In this document: piece by piece, positions 7,650 to 11,325 of the stretch | Numbering within the stretch: the first letter of the stretch is position 1 | How the letters are laid out: each line of letters opens with the position of its first letter | Assembly (NCBI GenBank): GCA_003024985.2 | Contig: PXIH01S0011121.1 | From: Euperipatoides rowelli | Lineage: Eukaryota > Onychophora > Udeonychophora > Euonychophora > Peripatopsidae | Strand: one strand, 5' to 3' | Length of the DNA: 11,325 nt | The notes under the pieces: model-generated | What the model saw: the letters and a program-made list of their open reading frames with translations, nothing else | Database searches by the model: none | Told to the model about the DNA's origin: nothing | Position numbers and translations under genes: made by a program

Positions 7650-7690
7650 GATTCAAAGATCTTTCATACACAAGTAGTAATCTTCAGGTT
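7650..7690 (-). ncRNA. Hammerhead-ribozyme-like core in PLE 3' UTR
   Basis: On the - strand CTGAAGA (7681-7687) fits the CUGANGA core. After 15 nt able to form a TAC/GTA stem, GAAA (7662-7665) follows. It is succeeded by the self-complementary AGATCT (7657-7662, overlapping the last A of GAAA) and a T in the cleavage-site position. PLEs are known to carry minimal type I hammerheads, some with very short, self-complementary stem III that work as dimers. Against the call, I find no convincing stem I between the flanks (GTTAAC upstream, GAATCATT downstream). It could be a decayed ribozyme or a conserved PLE 3' motif of other use. Confidence 0.35.
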
Positions 7691-7925
7691 AACAATAATC
7701 TGTATAAAAACACATTAAAATTATAAAAGTGATAAAATATGAAGGATGGGTAACAAAGTGGCAAATATTAAATTATGAATGTCAAAGCATCATATTTTTT
7801 CTTATCGTATATTGCACTAACGTTCAATAGGGTGTGGTCGAGTTGATGAAGTAAAAAGTTAATGCAATTAAAAATATTAATAAAAATAATAATCATTTAA
7901 GCTGAGTGGATTAAAATAACATTAT

Positions 7926-8360
7926 TTACGTAGAATTTGAGATGTTCAAAGTCAGTTTTATGTGGGAAATTAAAAGAATTTTGGCGATGAGGCGCTTTTT
8001 ATGGTGATGGATTTGCACTAAAATGGAGAAATTATCAGGTGATCTGACATGTGATTTTTGTATTATTTGAATATTAATTATGGAATGGGGGTCATGTGAC
8101 ATATGTTTGTGCATGCGCACAGAAAGCTGTCTCCGGCTGGTGCCGACATAGGCTGTCTTTGGGACATGTGCAACGAAAGAGATAAATGATGAAGGAGGGG
8201 TCGATGATAGATGCATAATGAAACTTTTCGATTTTTTTTAAAAAAATCTTGAAAAGTTGAAGAGGCAGGGCAGATGATTTGAAAATTAAGAATGTGATGA
8301 GTGAATGGTGGTAAGTGAGTGTTGATTAATGTTTTGTATATGGGTTGTATGATATTCAAA
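7926..8360 (-). pseudogene. PLE GIY-YIG endonuclease domain, frameshifted and catalytic Glu changed to Lys
   Basis: Upstream frames read ILNFQIICPASSTFQDFF (in 8078-8359) and then IIDPSFIIYLFRCTCPK, whose CxC (8164-8172) is the cysteine pair that often precedes the PLE endonuclease. A shift near 8157 leads into TAYVGTSRRQLSVRMHKHMS (YVGT at 8139-8150), the YIG half of the motif plus the R-x-L-x-x-R-x-x-x-H helix. A histidine-bearing stretch and HHKKRLIAKILLISHIKLTLN follow, ending at a stop before 7926. In this family the last block has R-x-x-x-E; here the E position is Lys (AAA, 7980-7982, residue 79 of the 7926-8216 frame), one G-to-A change away. The domain normally nicks target DNA to prime reverse transcription; this copy should be inactive. 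Confidence 0.8.
8222..8258. repeat. Imperfect 17-bp inverted repeat within PLE coding region
   Basis: AACTTTTC-GATTTTTTT (8222-8238) pairs with AAAAAAATC (8240-8248) and, after a TT bulge, GAAAAGTT (8251-8258). It encodes part of the lysine/phenylalanine-rich chain before the CxC motif, so the symmetry may be incidental to the A/T runs. It is repeated at 11154-11190. Confidence 0.6.
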
Positions 8361-8408
8361 TGCTGAACGTTTCCTATGGGTATAAATTTAATATTATTAA
8401 TTTTATAA

Positions 8409-8735
8409 TTAAGTTTGTTGATGATAATTATTGTTGGTGTGAAGAATGAATATTATGTTGTTTGTATATATGGTGTATATTATTAGTGTATACAGATGGT
8501 ATAATTTTATTTTCAGTTGGTGTTTTTTGTTTGTTTTTTTTTTTAATTTTTTAGATTTTTTTGGGGGAGAGGGGGGAGTGAAGGAGGAGCCAATTTTTGG
8601 AAAATTTGTTTTTTGGTGTGGGTTGGTACTGCAATTTAATGTTATGAGTGTTAGTGGGATTGGATATATGTAGTGGGTCATTATTATTGATAGATGCAGT
8701 ATTTTGTCTTTGGTTAGGTGGGATGTAATAGTCTA
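8409..8735 (-). pseudogene. PLE RT-endonuclease linker, lysine-rich
   Basis: The open frame 8409-8681 reads a low-complexity chain rich in P, T, N and K, including PPSPPKKSKKLKKKTNKK. A basic patch between RT and GIY-YIG domains is common in PLEs and may act in nuclear entry or nucleic-acid binding; that role is inference. The DNA here is extremely strand-asymmetric (+ strand almost only G and T at 8520-8580), so frame choice is weakly supported. Confidence 0.5.
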
Positions 8736-8986
8736 AATATGATGAAAGAAATGGATAGGGTACGGTGGGACTAGATAGTGACAGTGAGTATGTTTTATGG
8801 TCATGTTATCTATGGATTTTTTTATATGATGTAGAGGATAATTGTTTTTTAGAAATGTGGATGTTATAGAAGAGAGTTCAGTTTGGAGTAAACTTAATTA
8901 GTACATATTTTAAGAGCGTGGAGGATTTCTTGGTGAAGTATGTTTAGTTTAATTTGATGGGAGTAGTGTGATGTATAGTTTATTTT
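8736..8986 (-). pseudogene. PLE reverse transcriptase, thumb segment, frameshifted
   Basis: Just past the stop at 8980 a shifted frame reads KINYTSHYSHQIKLNILHQ and ALKICTN, matching the 'Y-x-x-Y-S-x-H-P-x-x-xK...L..RA' stretch after RKPT in PLEs; it stops at 8894-8896. A further frame (8894 to 8736) reads SLLQTELSSITSTFLKNNYP and HHIKKSIDNM, matching the 'E...L...F..N-x-YP...I...I' block, and ends at TAG 8733-8735. Together these are the RT thumb. At least two more one-base shifts are needed to join them. Confidence 0.7.
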
Positions 8987-9343
8987 AATGTGGTTGAAGG
9001 TTTTCTGAATATTGTAGTGTCTAAGTAATTGTCATGACAGATGAGAGTCAAGTCTAAAAAGTTAAGTTTATTGTCTTGTTCAATTTCGAGTGTAAATTGT
9101 GTTAGTGTTGTGTAGTCATGTTCTAGTATTATGATGTCATCTACATAATGTCCGTAATATAGTATGATTGGAATTTTTAGTTTTGAGTATAGTGTTTTTA
9201 ATTATAGCTATTTGTTCGTCAGATAATAGGCCATTGAGAGCCGAGCCCATTGCACATCCGGTTGTTTTGAGTAATTGAGGTTGTTAAAGAGACAGGGTAA
9301 GTTAGTAGTCCATAATTGTAGGAGGTGGGTGAGGTCAGCTAAT
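8983..9343 (-). pseudogene. PLE reverse transcriptase, motif B and YVDD catalytic box, frameshifted
   Basis: Three frames carry successive homology. First KIKLADLTHLLQLW...LFNNLNY (about 9270-9357). Then TTGCAMGSALNGLLSDEQIA, whose TGCAMGSALN at 9233-9262 matches the Q-T-x-G-x-x-MGS-x-LS motif B. Then from 9201 down to a TAA at 8980-8982 comes KIPIILYYGHYVDDIIILE. YVDD (9136-9147) is the RT catalytic box with its two aspartates, followed by FTLEIEQDNKLNFLDLTL and TTIFRKPSTTL, the E-x-x-x-x-LNFLDL and Y/F-RKP-T blocks that follow it in PLEs. Motif residues are well preserved although at least two frameshifts separate them, suggesting fairly recent inactivation or sequencing indels. Confidence 0.85.
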
Positions 9344-9814
9344 TTAATTTTTATATTTTTGTTTGTCTGTACGATAGTGTGAGACGATATAATCTATGAT
9401 AACATTTGTGTCTATGGATCTGTACATATTTGTCACATCCAGAGAGATGAGTCGATTGGAGGGAGAAATATGTACATTTGTAGGAGGTTGAGTAGATGAA
9501 AGTTGTTTTTTTATGTTATGACAAGCCAGTCTGTATTTTTTGACGAATGGAAGGATCCATTTAGATGTGGCGGAATGAAATGCAGATGAGATGGAAACGA
9601 GGGGTTTGAGGCCTCCTTCAGATTTATGAAGTTTATATTTGCCATATATTGGGGATGGAACTGACACTGAGGGGTAAATCTGTGTGTATGATTGGTTAGT
9701 TAGGACTTTTTGTTGGAGTAAATAGTATAGGAAATTTTTAAAATTAAGATAGAGTGTATTATGTATGTTTTTTGGTAATTGTTCAAAGTTATTTTTTTGA
9801 AGTGCTGTGTTCAT
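9344..9814 (-). pseudogene. PLE reverse transcriptase, fingers and palm motif A
   Basis: A 156-codon open frame starts at the ATG overlapping the previous stop. Residues 55-64 read PIYGKYKLHK, matching the P-x-x-YG-x-(P)K-x-HK block typical of PLE RTs. PLVSISSAFHSATSK (71-85) matches the 'RPIVS...S-x-T' block. LISLDVTNMYRSI (122-134) is RT motif A with the first catalytic aspartate at residue 126 (coding bases 9413-9442 cover residues 125-134). The frame then runs out at DKQKYKN and stop codon; homology resumes in another frame (KIKLADLTHLLQLW, downstream of 9350). The function of the family is reverse transcription of its own RNA at a nicked target. Family assignment is strong, function here is lost. 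Confidence 0.85.
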
Positions 9815-10356
9815 TTGATATATTGGCCTATGTGAAGGGCTACAAGGGTGTGGGATTTATCAGCATTAAGTATTATGATGTTATGATTTTTAAGAAAAGT
9901 GTTAATATTTTTTAGGTTGGATGGGGTGGATTGGGGATTAGTGTGCTGTAAGTTATGAATGTCTTGTTGTTGGTAAGATTGTAGTAATTTATCTTTTAGT
10001 ATTGTGAGATGTTTGTTAGTTTCAGTATTTTGATAAGGTGAAAGGTTAATGGCGATACTTTCAATTTCAGTTTTGAAGAGGATATTGTCATATTTGTGTT
10101 TTTTGGGGTGAAATGTAGTTTTGGGGCCTAGCTGTAATATTTGGTTAATGTCATCTGGGATGATTATGTTCGTTTTATTGATAAAACCTATGGGGTCGAT
10201 ATGAGATGGCAAGGATAATGTGTTATGATTTATGGTAGGGAAATAGGAAGGAAGGTTGGTTGATTTGGGGTAGTTGTGGGAGGGGGAGGGTAGTGGGATG
10301 GCTGGAATTATGGGATGTAGATCATAGGTTGGGTGGGGTATAGGTAAGGTCCGTTC
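9811..10356 (-). pseudogene. PLE polyprotein, N-terminal extension
   Basis: The frame is open from the TAA at 10357-10359 in the microsatellite down to a TGA at 9811-9813. There is no in-frame ATG near the start; the first plausible non-ATG start is a TTG at 10210-10212, giving 133 codons. The first ~45 residues are proline-rich. Then come IIPDDINQILQLGPKT, a stretch FKTEIESIAINL, and NADKSHTLVALHIGQYI. The last matches the 'ADKG-x-x-VVV...Y' block that precedes the RT core in PLEs, with the usual Gly of DKG replaced by Ser. The next segment starts at an ATG overlapping this stop (ATGA, 9811-9814), whereas in the family the two are one continuous chain. Confidence 0.7.
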
Positions 10357-10581
10357 TTATTATTATTATTTTTATTATTATTAGTATTATTGTTGTTATA
10401 ATTATTATTATTATTATTATCATTATTATTATTATTATTGAGGAGTTTATGGTTTAAATCTGTTTAAGTAACTGTGGTTGTAAATAGGTGTCGGTATATA
10501 TAATATACATATACACTGTAGATGATGATGTAAATCTAATGCTAGAAGTAGCCAAATATAAGTTTAAAACCAACATTTAAT

Positions 10582-10622
10582 GATTCAAAGATCTTTCATA
10601 CACAAGTAGTAATCTTCAGGTT
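10582..10622 (-). ncRNA. Hammerhead-like core, second PLE unit
   Basis: Exact copy of 7650-7690: CTGAAGA at 10613-10619, GAAA at 10594-10597, AGATCT at 10589-10594. Two such cores 2932 nt apart on one transcript would be the arrangement needed for dimeric hammerhead action or for release of a unit-length RNA, if the motif is active at all. Confidence 0.35.
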
Positions 10623-10857
10623 AACAATAATCTGTATAAAAACACATTAAAATTATAAAAGTGATAAAATATGAAGGATGGGTAACAAAGTGGCAAATAT
10701 TAAATTATGAATGTCAAAGCATCATATTTTTTCTTATCGTATATTGCACTAACGTTCAATAGGGTGTGGTCGAGTTGATGAAGTAAAAAGTTAATGCAAT
10801 TAAAAATATTAATAAAAATAATAATCATTTAAGCTGAGTGGATTAAAATAACATTAT

Positions 10858-11291
10858 TTACGTAGAATTTGAGATGTTCAAAGTCAGTTTTATGTGGGAA
10901 ATTAAAAGAATTTTGGCGATGAGGCGCTTTTTATGGTGATGGATTTGCACTAAAATGGAGAAATTATCAGGTGATCTGACATGTGATTTTTGTATTATTT
11001 GAATATTAATTATGGAATGGGGGTCATGTGACATATGTTTGTGCATGCGCACAGAAAGCTGTCTCCGGCTGGTGCCGACATAGGCTGTCTTTGGGACATG
11101 TGCAACGAAAGAGATAAATGATGAAGGAGGGGTCGATGATAGATGCATAATGAAACTTTTCGATTTTTTTTAAAAAAATCTTGAAAAGTTGAAGAGGCAG
11201 GGCAGATGATTTGAAAATTAAGAATGTGATGAGTGAATGGTGGTAAGTGAGTGTTGATTAATGTTTTGTATATGGGTTGTATGATATTCAA
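10858..11291 (-). pseudogene. GIY-YIG endonuclease segment of the second PLE unit
   Basis: Identical to 7926-8359, including the shift before TAYVGT and the Lys codon (10912-10914) at the catalytic Glu position. Since both units share the same damage, the lesions predate their duplication, or one unit is an assembly copy of the other. Confidence 0.85.
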
Positions 11292-11325
11292 ATGCTGAAC
11301 GTTTCCTATGGGTATAAATTTAATA

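Larger units (their letters stand above)
7422..10353 (-). mobile_element. Penelope-like retroelement (GIY-YIG type), one 2932-bp tandem unit
   Basis: Read on the - strand, the unit contains in order an N-terminal extension, a PLE-type reverse transcriptase, a lysine-rich linker, a CxC motif with a GIY-YIG endonuclease, a 3' UTR and an (AAT)n tail. The coding span (10356 to 7926, about 810 codons if repaired) fits the single long ORF of endonuclease-bearing PLEs. The unit is set by the period: sequence at 7422-8393 recurs at 10354-11325 with offset 2932. The N-terminal frame opens straight out of the preceding unit's tail with no ATG, so the unit seems to lack its 5' UTR and start. PLEs commonly occur as such head-to-tail partial tandems. 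Clade (Penelope/Poseidon, Neptune or other) not determined. Confidence 0.85.
10354..11325 (-). mobile_element. Second PLE unit, 3' part, cut by window end
   Basis: These 972 bp repeat 7422-8393 with offset 2932 and no difference that I could find. In PLE orientation this unit lies upstream of the first: its (AAT)n tail (10354-10439) runs directly into the N-terminal coding sequence of the 7422-10353 unit. It contains the same 3' UTR, ribozyme-like core and endonuclease segment. The 5' end is beyond the window, so whether a full unit or a truncated one follows is unknown. Confidence 0.9.

Noticed and set aside
8446-8673. 75-codon + strand frame rich in F, G and V
   Set aside because: Antisense of the PLE linker; produced by the G/T-only strand composition.
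7422-11325. Repeats as long terminal repeats of an LTR retrotransposon
   Set aside because: The enclosed proteins are PLE-type RT and GIY-YIG, with no gag, protease or integrase; the repeated part contains endonuclease coding sequence, which fits the PLE tandem arrangement.

Overview
The window looks like repeat-rich, non-coding nuclear DNA from an animal, probably an invertebrate. It is strongly AT-rich, has long (ATT)n and (GA)n microsatellites, and carries decayed non-LTR retrotransposon, tRNA-type SINE and Penelope-like (PLE) sequences. I find no convincing host protein gene, no operon-like layout and no bacterial signals. One ambiguous base (N, position 4485) shows it comes from a draft assembly. 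The species cannot be named from the sequence alone.

Layout. 1-2560: AT-rich DNA without a recognisable gene, holding a cluster of G/C-tract inverted repeats (441-670), a 116-bp tandem duplication (774-978) and weaker degenerate repeats. 2563-2626: a short hairpin followed by an (ATT)n tail, resembling the 3' end of a retroposon. 2679-2772: first copy of a ~90-bp dispersed repeat (second copy 5390-5488). About 2871-4452: a decayed 3' fragment of a LINE ORF2 on the + strand, recognisable by a GGLGLHDL block and a degenerate cysteine-histidine motif near its C-terminus. 4454-5640: a perfect hairpin ending at the N base and a pair of ~67-bp inverted arms ~490 bp apart. 5680-6721: GA microsatellite, pyrimidine-rich unique-looking DNA and a G11 tract.

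6755-7133: a complete-looking tRNA-derived SINE on the - strand, 349 bp, with A-box and B-box-like promoter elements and a perfect 15-bp target-site duplication. 7313-7507: an imperfect (ATT)n microsatellite.

7422-11325 is the main feature: a head-to-tail tandem array of a GIY-YIG-bearing Penelope-like retroelement on the - strand. One 2932-bp unit (7422-10353) reads, in its own 5'->3' direction, as N-terminal extension, reverse transcriptase, lysine-rich linker, CxC plus GIY-YIG endonuclease, 3' UTR with a hammerhead-ribozyme-like core, and an (AAT)n tail. A second unit's 3' part (10354-11325) is cut off by the window edge and matches the first without any difference I could find over 972 bp. 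The reading frame is broken by several frameshifts and the expected catalytic glutamate of the endonuclease is a lysine, so this unit cannot make a normal protein. Perfect identity between copies of an already damaged element is the main puzzle of the window. I did not find a clearly new biological system; the best leads are the tandem PLE array, its ribozyme-like core, and the SINE.
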